Source: Tuctoria greenei
Lineage: Eukaryota > Streptophyta > Magnoliopsida > Poales > Poaceae
Length of the DNA stretch: 64,000 bases
Direction: 5' to 3'
Assembly: GCA_036927565.1 (NCBI GenBank)
Contig: JAYESD010000004.1
Coordinates: 70,678,933 to 70,742,932 of the forward strand
This document shows positions 12,087-25,006 of the stretch, piece by piece (the stretch's first letter is position 1; each line of letters begins with the position of its first letter). The notes below the pieces were generated by a model. It was not told the origin of the DNA. It saw nothing but the letters and a program-made list of their open reading frames with translations, and searched no databases. The translations under genes and the position numbers were made by a program.

Positions 12087-12109
12087 TGCCTTCCTTGGTA
12101 ACGGCATCA
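12087..12109 (-). other. Primer binding site of remnant B, decayed
   Basis: The minus-strand sequence TGATGCCGTTACCAAGGAAG differs by a few transitions from the site of remnant A. Confidence 0.6.
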
Positions 12110-12113
12110 GAAA

Positions 12114-13663
12114 TGCTCGTTGGTGTTTCTTAACGTCTACAGGTCATCCCAGCAGCAAGGCTAGTTCTGAAGAGGCACTAGGCTAACCTAAGACAAATAT
12201 AGATGAATTCCGCAAGCGCACAGAAAGTGCCTCTATAGCATTTCAACCGAAAGTATTCCCTAGGGTATCGTATTTGTTTATCCCAAAGGTAGGCAAGGTG
12301 GAAGAGTTGCAAAGTGAAGGATAGAAGAGGGTGTTCTAGTGAGGGATCTGGTGGGATGGATAAATGAAGTGATGGGGTAGTGTGGCACACACCTAAGCAA
12401 ACTACTCTAAAGGGTAAGAATGTCCTAGTGGAGGCTAAGTTAGGGATGAAGCTACTCCTACTGTGCTTCAAGTATTCATATACATAGTCAACTAGTGTAC
12501 ATATGGATATGCTAACGATGTGTAATAGGGCTTAGTGGTCCAACACATCGGGCACGAGTTTACCCCTGACAACATCAGGATGATTCCCGCATTGAGCATG
12601 CGGTGTAGCCGAACGTGGGGGATTACGAAGGATGGACAGGTCTGTCACCACCAGCCGCCTACCCCTACAAAATGTGAGTCCACGTGACATCCAATGATAC
12701 TTAATTATCTAAGCACCATGCTTACATAACAAGTAAATACCTTAAGAGCTGCAATACCAGTACCTTCCCAAGGCAATGACTAACATAAACATCATTGAAA
12801 CCAATGTTGGGACCAAGCACTAACATACTCATATTAAATAATCATATTAATACCTAATTAGCTATAGTGGTGGTGTATGATGTTTATGAAAACAAGATAT
12901 GAGCATTATAACTAGATCATAGTGACATCTACACCTAGCACATGCATGAGCTCCACAGCAAAACAAGGAACGCTTCATCCAAGTGTATGAATAAGTAAAG
13001 ACTAATGATATTAATATAAAGCATAATGTCACAAATAAAAGAAAAGATACATGAGCCATACCTTTCCAATTTTGACTTGGGACTAGAGGCTCCTCTCTAC
13101 AGCCTAACCTCCCCTAAGGACTAATAGAGCACTAGTGTAATACAAGAGGGAATGTAGGAGTGGTGTGTGGGAGAAGTGAGGCACCCCCCCATTTATACAC
13201 GGAGTAGAGGCGATTCCTGCCACAATTAGTGCACGAATAAGTCTTCACCGCCTTCAGGGAGCTTTGAGAAGCCAACATGAGCAAGATGATCGAGTTTGGC
13301 AATAGGGCCAAGTCGGCCGACCTGGTCCTGACCCCCCTTCGACCGTGCTTCCACCGAGTGATTGATATGTGGGTCTATATTCTATCCACACGCGAATTTC
13401 CGTTGGATTCCCTCGGATACGTTTGGAAATGGGTCCATAGATCCATGTATGCCAAATGTTGTCGCATGATTGGATGAGGTGGCACTTTTTAGGATTGCTC
13501 CCCTCATTCTCCTTCATTTCTGCATAAACTCCAGTATGCACTATTTCTCCAAGTACAAGTGGAATTATGTTAAATCTAACTATGATGTGTTTAAGAAATA
13601 TTTATTCTCTCACATAATTGAGTTATATCAATTGTCGAAATTGGTATATAACAACCGTCAACA
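12114..13663 (-). repeat. LTR of remnant B (about 1550 bp)
   Basis: On the minus strand it starts TGTTGACGG and ends GAGCA next to the primer site. Its outer end (13535-13663) matches 11093-11219, and its middle (12575-13130) matches 9690-10260. Edges were read by eye. Confidence 0.6.
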
Positions 13664-14478
13664 CCTCCTACCTCTACACACCATGGACTACGAGATAATA
13701 AAAGGTAAAGTAAAGCGTAGACACCATGCCTATGCTATCGATTACTTCCCTAACCTCTCATGCAAAGACTAGAGTCTCTAAATGAACAAAGCGATGAATG
13801 AATAAGCAACTAAGGAATTATCACCAAGCCGTGAGGATCCAACACGTAGCTGCTGACTGCATTTTGCGCGAATACCAGGTCAGTTGACCTAGTGGTTCGG
13901 CCGCACCCCCGATGGCTCCTCTCGGTCTGAAACTTCACTGTGACATTGTTATGTGGGACCCCATCATGGGTACAGGTGATTCCATTGATTTTTAGTTGGT
14001 CTTGTCCTCCAAGCGAGCCCATGAATCCTCATGCTTGCACCTGATAGGGCAGAAGGTGTGTTTCCTAGATTGGTCCCTGCAAATCCCTTTAATTATGGGC
14101 CTAATTCACCTGCATACAAAATTACACCAACACTTGTGGAATTCGTTAGTAAATAACTCCTACCACTGTGTTATGTTCTCAATTTCATATCTTTTATGTA
14201 GGGAATTAACGTTTGAATTGGGCATCAAGGACCGTCAACACTTACCCTTTGCTCGTCCTATCGTTCAAAAGTATCAAGTGCACAGTAAAATATTCTACCT
14301 TGCATTGAGTAAATTGGCAATGGACCTCGGCTTTTTCTTAGTCATTATGGGGCTTATTCCTATTCTTTTACTAGGGTGGCTGAAGGATAGAACTGCAAAG
14401 TGAGCATGCATAATGTCTAAGTTCCACCTAAATTTTGAAGAGTTCCAAATGGTGTTAATTTCAAGTTTCTCAAATGAT
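13664..14478. other. Unassigned old repeat sequence
   Basis: No coding frame with recognisable similarity. The stretch 14085-14253 loosely resembles the outer end of the gypsy LTR at 13525-13663 and has the same CCGTCAACA word at 14241-14249, so it may be another decayed LTR. The rest I cannot assign. Confidence 0.4.
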
Positions 14479-17409
14479 TGTAACACCCTCATTTTCATCC
14501 ATCATGCATTGCATTCATTATTATACATGTCTAACATGATACAACACACAGAGGAACAAGATTAAAATGAATTAGAGCCAAAACAACAATTAAAAACCTG
14601 ATTCACTGCGGACTTGTCCAGATTGGACCCCGGACTAGTCCGATTTACTCTCTGTTGTCCCCCGAACGCTTCCGCTAATTGCTACAAATTAGTCTGGAAT
14701 TCGTCTCTGATGTTCACCGGACTTGTCCGTTGAATACGTCGACTAATCCGGTTTTGTTTCTATATACTCGGACTTGTCTGTTGGCTGTACGGACTAGTCC
14801 AATAATCTCTGTTGAAAACTCCCAAAAACTTGATCCAGATTTGAAACTAGACCAATCTCGGACTTGTTTGGCTGTACACCGGACTTGTTCGTTTGACTCT
14901 CTGACCTTGAACGGACTATTCTGATATTGCACCGGACTTCTCCGTTGAGCTGTCTGTACTCGAACGGACTTGTTTGGTGCCTCTACGGACTAGTTCGATG
15001 TGTAGGGTTTCAACTCGGATTCTATTTTTCCTCCACGACGGGTTTTGAGTAATTGCCTTAATTTGGCCCAAGAACATCGTGCCCCGCCGCTGAGGAGCCC
15101 AAGAGGGACTCTACCATTGCCTCTACTTGCTTCCACCGCATTATATTTGAATTCCACCAAACCCTACCACCTCTCCTCCTATATAAACACCCAACCACAA
15201 ACCCGTTACCGCTTTAACACATTAGACGAATCCCAACGCCTGCTCTCTTCTTTGCCACTGCTCTTGAAGGGAGAAGAAGGAATGGAAGGGAAGGAAGAAG
15301 AAGGAGAGGAAGGAATCAAGCAAGATCATCCTTTTTGCTGTGATCGTCTTCGACAATTCTTCGACATCAACTCTCTTCTTCACCAATCCATTATCTTCTT
15401 CAATCTAGACATGAAGTTCTCGAGTCTTCAACCTTTGAACCCTTGATTTATAGTAAATAATGTAGATCCACCTTTCTTGGATCAATCTTGGTCCCATATT
15501 CAACTCAAACTATGCTCTAGTTGGAAATTCGCCAAAACCCTAGTCATAGCGGACTTGTCCGATCAACTGCGGACTAGTCCGTTCAACTTTCTGGTCCAGA
15601 GCGAACATGTCCGACCAAAGTGCAGACTACTCCGATCATCCAAATCTGGAAATTCCTGGATCTTCTTTAATATTCTTCAAAGTGACTTAAAACTTGTTCT
15701 AACATGTAAGACTTAATTGTAACTAGATAATAAGCAATAATATCAACCTACTAACATGCATCACCACATAATTGCATACTTCATGCATGACATGGCATAT
15801 TCAGTAATATATGAGCATTTATTGATTGTAATGTTTGTTTTGTATGTTTGTCGCGCGGAATAGAATGTAACGCTCTACAGGGTGCTTTCGAGGACCTTCA
15901 GCATCAGAACTTTGAAGCTTTTGATCCTAACCTGTCGTTGAGCAAGGCAGGTGTCCTTGATCATTTTGATCCTGTTTTTAAATGTTTTGTTTGCGAAACT
16001 GCATGCTTGTGTCAAATTGATGGGAAACCCATGATAGGTGTTTACTTGTCTTGTTTGACCATCCTTGTCACTTAGAATACATTGTACAAAGTTGAGAAGG
16101 GTATTTTTACCTTTTTGCTTCGCTCTAATTAATTGAGATTGGACAACCAATGGCTCAATTATGAATTAATGAACTTATGGATGATGATAATTTATGAATA
16201 CGGTTAATTGATAACATGGGGCTTGGGAGATCTAAGCAAGAATGGTTTGTGAATTGGGTTGGAAGATATGGTTTGATTGCCTTGGATCTAAGGATTGGTT
16301 CATGCGAGAATAAGTCAGGACTACAGTGCCACCACAGGGCCAAGTATGGGTGCGGCTTAGCTGATAAATTAGGTGTATTGCCAGCATTGTTCGGATCATA
16401 TGGATGAGCGGGGAATGCGAGTCAGTTGGGTTTGCAATAGTGGCGAGACTCCTTGGGTTCCGAACAGCACAAGAGGGGCCCTTGGTTGGATGTGCTCAGT
16501 TAGAGGCATCACCACCGGTGAAACCTTAGCGGGCCTGAATATGCTGGTAGTCCCTTTGTAAAGGATATTGTGTGATCTCTTGGCCACACACCGATGGAAG
16601 TGTGTAATGTGACTGGCGGGTCACGGGCATGATGGAGGTTCCTTAGTCATCGAAAGGTGATGAAATCACATACTTGTGGGTAAAGTGGTACAACCTCTGT
16701 AGGGTGTTATAAACTATCAGGATAGTCGTGCTCCCGGTTATGAGCACCTAGACAACTTCCATGATTAGGGGGAATTTGGGATGGTTTGGTTGTGTTTATG
16801 GTTTGGGTTATGGTAATGGACATGGTTGATGATGATGGTAAGAATCTGGTATATAGATGGATGTGATATGATCGTGTTGGACTCATAATTGGTAATTATT
16901 TGAGATATGATGGAATTAATTCACATAGACACTGTAGGACAATTTTTTACATGTTTTGAATGTACTTTTCAGCAAATATCCATTATTTATTATCATTTCT
17001 TGTTTAAGCTACATGTCATTATTTTCCCACACTTGCTGAGTACGACATGTGCTCACCCTTGCAATTCCCCTAGCACCAGTTTCAGGCGATGTTTGGGAGT
17101 ACCATGAGGATAATGCTGAGTTCTAGGTTGTGTGCTGACATCGACTGCCCGTGGATGTGTTTGGAGCCGCGCTATCACATTTGCTTAGTTTAGATTATTT
17201 CTGTTACATTAGTCTCACTATTAGAATTAATGATCATTAAAGTTTGTAATTCTAGAAGCATTTGAATATTGTAATAAAAGTAGTTATTTACTTGTTTGTG
17301 CTGTGGTAATTTTCTGTATATCAATTGTGGTTTTCTCGTGTATGTGTGTTAAACAACCTGGGCACACATATGCATCACACTTGGTTCATTTTTGGAACTA
17401 GGTGTTACA
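14479..17409 (+). repeat. 5' LTR of the Tekay-like element
   Basis: Starts TGTAACACCCTCATTTTCAT and ends GGTGTTACA, followed by a primer site. The same LTR occurs at 22510-35552, 36480-39662 (inverted) and 40229-52221; each is close to 2.9 kb once insertions are removed. Near-palindromic CGGACTAGTCCG / CGGACTTGTCCG words are scattered through its first 1.1 kb (14605-15000 and 15548-15640). Confidence 0.9.
15180..15187 (+). promoter_or_regulatory. TATA box of the Tekay-like LTR
   Basis: TATATAAA lies in a C-rich setting. The same box is at 23171 and 40886 in the plus-strand LTRs and near 38754-38761 on the minus strand of the inverted one. Confidence 0.65.
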
Positions 17410-17515
17410 AATTGGTATCAAAGCTAGAGGTTGATCGTAGAACGCGGCCTAGATAGAATGGACACTTCAAAGAATATAGGAGCACTTAGGAATAGTTGTG
17501 GTTTGTTTGGTGTTT
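17410..17515 (+). repeat. Duplicated primer site and leader
   Basis: TGGTATCAAAGC at 17413-17424 and about 90 bases of leader match 18988-19090. The leader then joins LTR-internal sequence at about 17516 instead of running into gag. Confidence 0.8.
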
Positions 17516-18987
17516 CAAAACTGCATGCTTATGTCAATTTGATGGGAAATCCTATGGTAGGAAGTTTACTAGCTTTGTTTAACCACCCTTGTCACCTAGA
17601 ATACATGGTAGAGAGTTGGGAACGGCTTTTTACCTTTTTGCTTCGCTTAATTAATTGGGATAGAAACCAACTATACTATTTAATTATGCATTAATGAGAT
17701 TACGGTTAATATCAACTGGTCAATATGTTTTGGTAATGGGTGATCTAAACAAGCCTGGTACGTGGTTGGGTTGGGAGTTATGGTGGTTTCGCTTGCTTTA
17801 GATCTAAGGACCGATTTGTGGAGTGACCATCCAGGTTTTACAGTGCCACCACGAGGCCAAGTATGGGTGCGGCATAGCTAATTAATTAGGGTATTGCTAG
17901 TATTGAGCGGATCATTTGGCACACCGGGGAAGGAGAGTCGGATTGGGTTTGGATATGGTTGGTGGGACTCCCTGGGATGCGAATGGCACAAGAGGGGGCC
18001 CTTGGTTGAAGACGTGCTCAGTTGGAGGCATCGCCACCGGTGAAACCTTAGTGGGTATGTACATGCTAGTAGTCCCTTTGTAAAGACTATTTTGTGATCT
18101 CTTGGCGACACACCTAAGGAAGTGTGATAGGGCATAATTGAGATTCCTTAGTCACTGCAAGGTGATGAAATTACAAAGACGTGGGTAAAGTAGTACAACC
18201 TCTGCAGAGTGTGTCTAAAACTATCATGATAGTCGTGCTCCTGGTTATGAGCAACCTGGACCCTCACATGATTAGAGGGAAAACTTGGGATTTGGGATGG
18301 TTATGGTTTGGTTAAGGTTGATAACATGGTTACAGTTTGGTTAAGGTTGATGACATGGTTATGGTTGGCTATGGTATTACGATTTATGGCAATGGATATG
18401 GTTATTGGAAATGAGAAATCTGGTATAATGGTGACGAATGTGGAATATGGACTCATACTATGATACTTGTATGGATTATGATGGGTTTACTTCTCTTACA
18501 TATAATATATTGCTTTTCAAATGTTTTAATGTACTTTTCAACACTTAGCATTTATTACATTCTTCATTTGTATCAGCTACACGTCATATTTTCGACACTT
18601 GCTAAGTACAACATGTAATCACCCTTGCAGTCCCCCCACCAACAGTTGCAGGTAAGGATTGGGAGTATAACTCTAATAATGCAGAGTTCTAGGCCGTGTC
18701 TACCATCAGCTTTGTCATTGGTGTTGATTGGAGCTGCGCTACCCATATGCATTTTTGCTTAGTTTGCTTATTTAGTTTATTTCTGCTGCATTATTCAAAC
18801 TTGTCATTAATAATCATTAGAGCTTGTATTCGAGGATTTTCTGAATTCTGTAATAAAAGTGGTTAATTAATCTTGTTTTGTGGTAATTTACTGTATATCT
18901 TTTTGTGAATGCACTCTTGTATGTGTGTTGAACATCCTGGGCACACATATGCGTTCACTTGGTCCATTTTCAGAACCGGGTGTCACA
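17516..18987 (+). repeat. Partial second LTR (3' half)
   Basis: Matches the 3' half of the first LTR (about 15998-17409) and ends GGGTGTCACA before a second primer site. It has no TGTAACACC start and no U3. LTR, leader and half LTR in direct order point to unequal or template-switch recombination. Confidence 0.85.
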
Positions 18988-18990
18988 AAT

Positions 18991-19003
18991 TGGTATCAGA
19001 GCC
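18991..19003 (+). other. Primer binding site of the Tekay-like element
   Basis: TGGTATCAGAGCC, complementary to initiator tRNA-Met, three bases after the LTR end. Confidence 0.9.
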
Positions 19004-19363
19004 ACATGTTGACCGTAGGACACAACCTAGATAGAATGGACACTTTAAGCACATAGGAGCACTTAGGAAGCGATGTCTTTTTGCTTGGTGTGCTGTTTGC
19101 TATGTATTGTTTGCTTGTGTGCTTAATAGAGGATTTTGGGATGCGTTAACATTGCCATGTCCACATAGGCTAGTATAGGTAGTTGTTTAGTTTCATATTT
19201 CTTGATGCATATAGTTTGTGATTCGTTTTATCTTTCTTTCCTATCTCACTCAACCTCTACTTCAATAGAAGAATGACAAAATTAGAAGATTCACTGTCTT
19301 AGATGATGATGTATGGAAGATGAGAACAAAGATAATATGCCCCAAAGTAAGTTTTAAAATAGG
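19004..19363 (+). other. Leader; gag and most of protease missing
   Basis: About 360 bases separate the primer site from the last part of the protease. A gag gene normally needs more than 1 kb here. I see no gag motif, so a large internal deletion is inferred. Confidence 0.7.
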
Positions 19364-22333
19364 GGGGTAGAATTCTTTGTCAGCCTTATTATTTTGGATT
19401 CACAAGGATCGGACATAACACTTGGTATGGACTGGTTAAGGAAGCACAATTGAGTCATTGAATGTGCCACGAAGACGGTGAAGTTAACTAATGAGGAGGG
19501 GATGACCATGGAATTTGAAGCATTTCAACATGCACCAAAGCAATTGGAGCTGAATCACCTGGACGGTGCCACAATTGAGGAGATTCCAGTGGTGCATGAA
19601 TTTTTGGAGGTGTTCCCGGATGAGTTGCCAGGTATGCCACCTGATCGAGACATTGAGTTTGTTATTGATTTAATACCTAGGACCACACCTATAGTTAAGA
19701 GGCCATATAGGATGCCTCCTAATGAGTTAGCAGAGCTCAAGAAGAAGATTCAAGAGCAATTAGAAAAGGGTTTTATTCGCCCAAGCTCTTCACCTTGGGG
19801 AGCACCCGTTCTTTTCATGGATAAGAAGGATGAATCACAAAGGATGTGTGTGGATTATCGAGCTCTCAATGAGGTGACCATTAAGAACAAGTACACCTTG
19901 CCACGCATAGAAGACTTGTTTGATCAGATGAAGGGTGCTTGTGCCTTCTCCAAGATTGACTTGAGGTTGGGATAATTTCAAATGAAGATTAGACCATCGG
20001 ACATACCCAAGACAGCTTTTCGGACATGATATGGATCCTATGAGTATACAGTTATGTCCTTTGGATTGACCAATGCACCTGCATACTTTATGTACCTTAT
20101 GAGTAAGGTCTTCATGGAGTACCTTGATAAGTTCGTTGTGGTGTTCATTGATGACATCATGATCTACTCGAAGGATGAGAAGGAGCCTAAGGAACACTTG
20201 AGGCTCACATTGCGGAAATGGAGAGAGCATCAATTGTATGCCAAGTTCAGCAAGTGCTAGTTTTGGTTGAACGAGGTGTCGTTTTTGGGTCATATCATCT
20301 CAGGAGGAGGAGTATCGGTTGACCCAGAAAAAGTGAGGGACGTGTTGAAATGGGAACCCCCGCAAAATGTAAAGGAAATCTAGAGTTTTCTTGTAATGGC
20401 TGGATATTACTGTCGATTCATCAAGGACTTTTCCAAATTAGCCAAGCCAATGACAAAATTGCTAATGAAGGGGAAGGTTTTCAAATGGACCCAAGCTTGT
20501 CAAGAAAGTTTTGAGGAGTTGAAGAAAAGGTTAACCACAACCCCAGACTTGACATTGCCGGATTTGAGCAAAAGTTTTGATATTTATTGTGATGCATCAA
20601 GACATGGACTTAGATGTGTGCTCATGCAAGAAGGACAAGTGGTTGCATATGCATCGAGACAATTGAAGAAACATGAGCAGAATTATCCTATGCATGATTT
20701 GGAACTAGCAGCCGTGGTACACGCATTGAAGATTTGGAGACACTATATCCTTGGACATAGGTGTGAGATTTATACAGATCATAAGAGTATTAAGTATATT
20801 TTCACACAGACGGATCTAAATTTAAGGCAACAAAGATGGTTAGAGCTCATCAAGTATTATGATGTGGGAATCAATTATCATCCAGGGAAGGCTAATGTAG
20901 TGGTCGATGCTTTGAGTAGGAAAGGAGTAAGCCACCAACTCACAGTTCAAGAGCTGCCATCCGAGTTATGCAAGGAGTTTGAACGGTTGAATCTCTGATT
21001 TGTGAATGAGATGAGAATAATGGAGTTAAATCCGACCTTGAAGCATGAAATTTGGGAAGGTCAGACCAAGGATGAGGAAATTCAGGAAATCAAGGAAAGG
21101 ACCCAAGAAGGGAGAGAATTCAGATTTGATGAGGATGACCATGGTACCTTGTGGCTTGGAAATATGATTGTCGTGCCTAATGTGAAGCATATTCGAGAGA
21201 CAATACTAAGGGATGCACATGAGTCGCCATACTCAATTCATCCCGGTTGTACAAAGATGTACAAGGATTAGAAGACTTGTTATTGGTGTGCTAGCATGAA
21301 GAAGGACATAGCTGAATATGTAGCATTGTGTGATGTGTGCCAACGAGTCAAAGCTGAACATCAAAGGCCAGCTAGATTGTTGCAACCATTGAAGATCCGG
21401 GAATGGAAGTGGGAAGAGATTGGAATGGAATTCATAGTTGGTTTACCACGAACTCAGTCCGGTTATGACTCTATATGGATAATTGTGGATCGGTTAACTA
21501 AGTCAGCTCACTTTATTCCTGTCATGGCCACCTTTAACGGAGAGAAATTGATGGAACTATATATGGGAAGAATAGTATGTTTGCATGGAGTTCCAAAGAA
21601 GATATTGTCGGATAGAGGTTCTCAATTTACCTCCAGGATTTGGAAAAAATTGCATGAAGCATTGGGAACAAGGTTGAATTTCATCTCAGCATATCACCCT
21701 CAAACGAATGGACAAACTGAGAGAACCAATCAGATTTTAGAGTATATGTTAAGAACATGTGCTTTGAAGCATGGAAGAAGTTGGGACAGGAGCTTGCCAT
21801 ACGCGAAATTCTCATATAACAATAGTTACCAAGCAAGCTTTAAAATGTCACCCTATGAAGCACTTTACGGAACTAAGTGTAGGGCACCTTTGTTCTGGAA
21901 TGAGACAGGAGAGACTCAAGTATTTGGTCCGGATGTATTACTAGAAGCTGAAAAGGAAGTTCAGATTATTCGAGAAAACTTGAGTGCTGCACAATCAAGG
22001 CAAAAAGGCTATGCGCACAATAGGATAAGGAAATTAGCCTTTGAAGTGGGAGACTTTGTCTACCTCAAGGTGTCACCAATGAGAGGCCATAAGAGGTTTA
22101 ACATAAGAGGCAAGCTAGCATCTCGATACATTGGGCCATTCAAGATTTTGGACAAAAGAGGGGAAGTAGCTTATAAGTTGGAGATGCCCGCTCACTTAGC
22201 AGACGTTCATGATGTCCTTCATGTTTCCCAGCTCATGAAGTGCTTGAGAGGACCCGAAGAACAAGTGCCAATGGGAGAATTGGAACTAGAGGCAAATTTT
22301 ACTTATGCCAAGCAACCGGTCAAAATCTTGTAA
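19364..22333 (+). pseudogene. pol: Ty3/gypsy pol: protease tail, reverse transcriptase, RNase H, integrase
   Basis: One continuous frame with about eight stop codons and no frameshift that I can find. It begins with the protease tail (ITLGMDWL near 19410). Reverse transcriptase shows PYRMPP, GFIRPSSSPWGAPVLF, VDYRALN, FGLTNAPA and the catalytic Phe-Ile-Asp-Asp near 20146. RNase H follows (FDIYCDASRHGL, YASRQLKKHEQNYP, YTDHKS). The integrase has a damaged zinc region (CDVCQRV intact, YWW changed to YWC), and its catalytic triad shows Glu instead of the first Asp (GMEFI near 21424), with the second Asp (LSDRGSQF) and Glu (NGQTERTNQ) present. Stops lie near 19452, 19973, 20027, 20258, 20381, 20996, 21269 and 22331. 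Inactive. Confidence 0.92.
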
Positions 22334-22450
22334 ACCAAGGAGAGAGTCACAAGGAACAAGGTTATTCGATGGTGCAATGTGCAATGGAAGCGTCATACAG
22401 AATCAGAAGCAATTTGGTAGTTGGAGGATGATCTCAAGAAGGAATTTCCC
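22334..22450 (+). pseudogene. Chromodomain-like tail of integrase
   Basis: Across the stop and a frame change, words like ERVTRNKVIRW, VQWKRH and FPYLF can be read. This spacing resembles the short chromodomain at the end of Tekay-type integrases, which guides insertion to marked chromatin. Broken by stops; the assignment is moderate. Confidence 0.5.
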
Positions 22451-22494
22451 TATCTTTTCTCTTCCGCGTCGAATCTCAAAAGCGAGGTTCATTT

Positions 22495-22509
22495 TAAGGG
22501 GGGTAGGTT
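22495..22509 (+). other. Polypurine tract of the Tekay-like element
   Basis: taaggggggtaggtt ends where the 3' LTR starts TGTAACACC. Confidence 0.75.
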
Positions 22510-25006
22510 TGTAACACCCTCATTTTCATGCATCATGCATTGCATAAGTTCATATACATATTTGAAATCAAGTAAAATAAAAAAAATTAAAATGAATTTA
22601 GAGCAAAACCGCACTGAAAAGTTCTGAGAAGTGAGGACTAGTCCGGTTTTGGTGCGGGCTAGTCCGATATCTCTCTGACCTCGCTCGGACATGTCCGTTT
22701 TCGTGCGGACTATTCCTGTTTTTTTCCTATGTACAGTTTTGGACTTGTTCGTCCCATAACGGACTAGTCCGGTCATCCCAACTCCTTGAAATTTCGCCAA
22801 GTCAATAGACTTGTCCGGACTTGTCTGACATCTAGCGGACTTGTCCGTTTTCCATCTGACTAAAATCAGACTTTTCCGGTTTTGGCCATACATGTCTCAT
22901 TTTCCCCTCACCATGTTCGGACTTGTCTGATATAGTCCGGACTTGTCCGTTTTCGCCTCTGTCAATCTTCGAACTAGTCCTTCCTTCTGCGGACTTGTCC
23001 GGTAAATCGCGATTTCGAGTTGATCTTCTGTTCCACCACATGTTTTTGGGTTTTACCTTAAGCGGGCCTAAGGGCGACGTGTATAACTCTTTTCGGAGCC
23101 CATGTGGGACCCCCACACCGGCCTTCACCCACCCCAAACTCAAATTCATTGAAACCCTAGCCTCCACCTCTATATAAACAACCCCACCCCTTGACTTTAC
23201 ATCCTTTTGCCTCAATTGAAAGTCCACAAACCCTAGTTCATGGAGAGCCACCATCAAAGATGGAGAAGAAGATCCCAAGCAAGAAGAAGAGGAGGAGGAA
23301 ACGAAAGAGGATCAAGATCTCCATCAAATTTTCGTTTTTCATCAACAATCCACCTTCAAGTTCTTCATCAACCCTAGATCTTCAAGATCCAAGTGTTGCC
23401 TCCAAGATCCTTAATTCATTAGAGTTATAAACACCTGGTACACCTTCTACTTCCTTTTTCTCACATGAGATCAAACCCGATTTTTTCCAAATTCACGTCG
23501 ATCTAGAAAACCCTAGTTTGCTATTTCTGCGAAGGGTGGACTAGTCCGGCCCTATTGCAGACTAGTCCAACTTTGCAGTTTGTTTCCTGCTGAATTAAAT
23601 CTAAAATTGGTTCGAATCAATTCCAAACCTGTCCAAACTTATTAAAAACTACTAGAACTAGATAGTAAGCATTAATAACAACTCATTAATAAGTTTTATT
23701 TCGCATTTGCATTAATCATGCATATCATGACATATTGAGTAATATTTGTGCACTTATTGATTGTGATTCTTGTCTTGTATATTTATTGCGCGGATTAGAT
23801 GGATTTGCGCTAGAATGTGCCGCGGGGGATATCCAACACCAGGAGTTTGAATCTTTTAATCCAAACCAAGCCTAAGATCAAGGCAAGTGTCCTTGAACAT
23901 ATTGATCCTGTTTCTAAAATAAATGTTTTGTATGCAAAACTGCATGCTTGTATTAATTTCATGGGAAATCCTATGGTAGGAAGTTTACTAGCTTTGTTTA
24001 ACCACCCTTGTCACCTGGAATACATGGTAGAGAGTCGGGAAGGGTTTTTTACCTTTTTGCTTCGCTTAATTAATTGGTATGGAAACCAACTATAATATTT
24101 AATTATGCATTAATGAGATTATGGTTAATATGAACTGGTCAATATGATTTGGTAATGGGTAATCTAAGCAAGCCTGGTATGTGGATGGGTTGGGAGTTAT
24201 GGTGGTTTTGCTTGCTTTAGATCTAAGGACCGGTTCGTGGAGCGACCATCCAGGATTTATAGTGCCACCATGAGGCCAAGTATGGGTGCGGCGTAGCTGA
24301 TTAATTAGGGTATTACTAGTATTGAGCGGATCATTTGGCGCACCGGGGAAGGGGAGTCAGATTGGGTTTGGATATGGTTGGCGGGACTCCCTGGGATCCG
24401 AACAGCACAAGAGGGGGCCCTTGGTTGAAGATGTGCTCAGTTGGAGACATCGCCACCGGTGAAACCTCAGTGGGTCCGTACATGCTAGTAGTCCCTTTGT
24501 AAAGCTATTTTGTGATCTCTTGGCCACACACCTAAGGAAGTGTGATATGGCATAATTGAGATTCCTTAGTCACTGCAAGATTATGAAATCACAAACACGT
24601 GGGTAAAGTGGTACAACCTCTGCAGAGTGTGTCTAAAACTATCATGATAGTCGTGCTCCCAGTTATGGGCAACCTGGACCATCACATGATTAGAGGGAAA
24701 CATGGGATTTGGGATGGTTATGGTTTTATTAAGGTTGATAACATGGTTATGATTTGGTTATGGTTGATAACATGGTTATGGTATTATGGTTTATGGCAAT
24801 GGATATGGATATTGGTAATGAGAAATCTAGTATAATGGTGATGAATGTGGAATATGGACTCATACTATGATACTTGTATGGATTGTGATGGGTTTACTTC
24901 ACTTACATATAATATATTGCTTTCAAATGTTTTAATGTACTTTTCAGCACTTAGCCTTTATTACATTCATCATTTGTATCAGCTACATGTCATATTTTCC
25001 ACATTT
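22510..25006 (+). repeat. 3' LTR of the Tekay-like element, left part
   Basis: Starts TGTAACACC. It holds the CGGACTAGTCCG-type words at 22636-23010 and 23545-23570, a TATA box at 23171, and runs to ccacattt, where CACTA-1 is inserted. TTT at 25004-25006 is the left copy of the target duplication. Confidence 0.9.

Larger units (their letters stand above)
11220..13663 (-). mobile_element. Degenerate Ty3/gypsy remnant B
   Basis: Minus-strand order: LTR (13663 to 12114), decayed primer site (12109 to 12087), 5' gag. It lacks pol and a 3' LTR of its own on the left, where it joins remnant A. LTR and gag resemble remnant A, so both are copies of one family. Confidence 0.7.

Noticed and set aside
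13664..14478. A host gene between the gypsy debris and the Tekay LTR
   Set aside because: Frames are short, without domains or splice-consistent structure, and part of the stretch resembles an LTR.
14605..15000. CRISPR-like array from the repeated CGGACTAGTCCG words
   Set aside because: Spacing is irregular, words are short and variable, there are no cas genes, and the setting is a plant LTR.
18991..19003. tRNA gene fragment
   Set aside because: Only the 3' end complement of tRNA-Met is present, at the exact LTR border, so it is a primer site.
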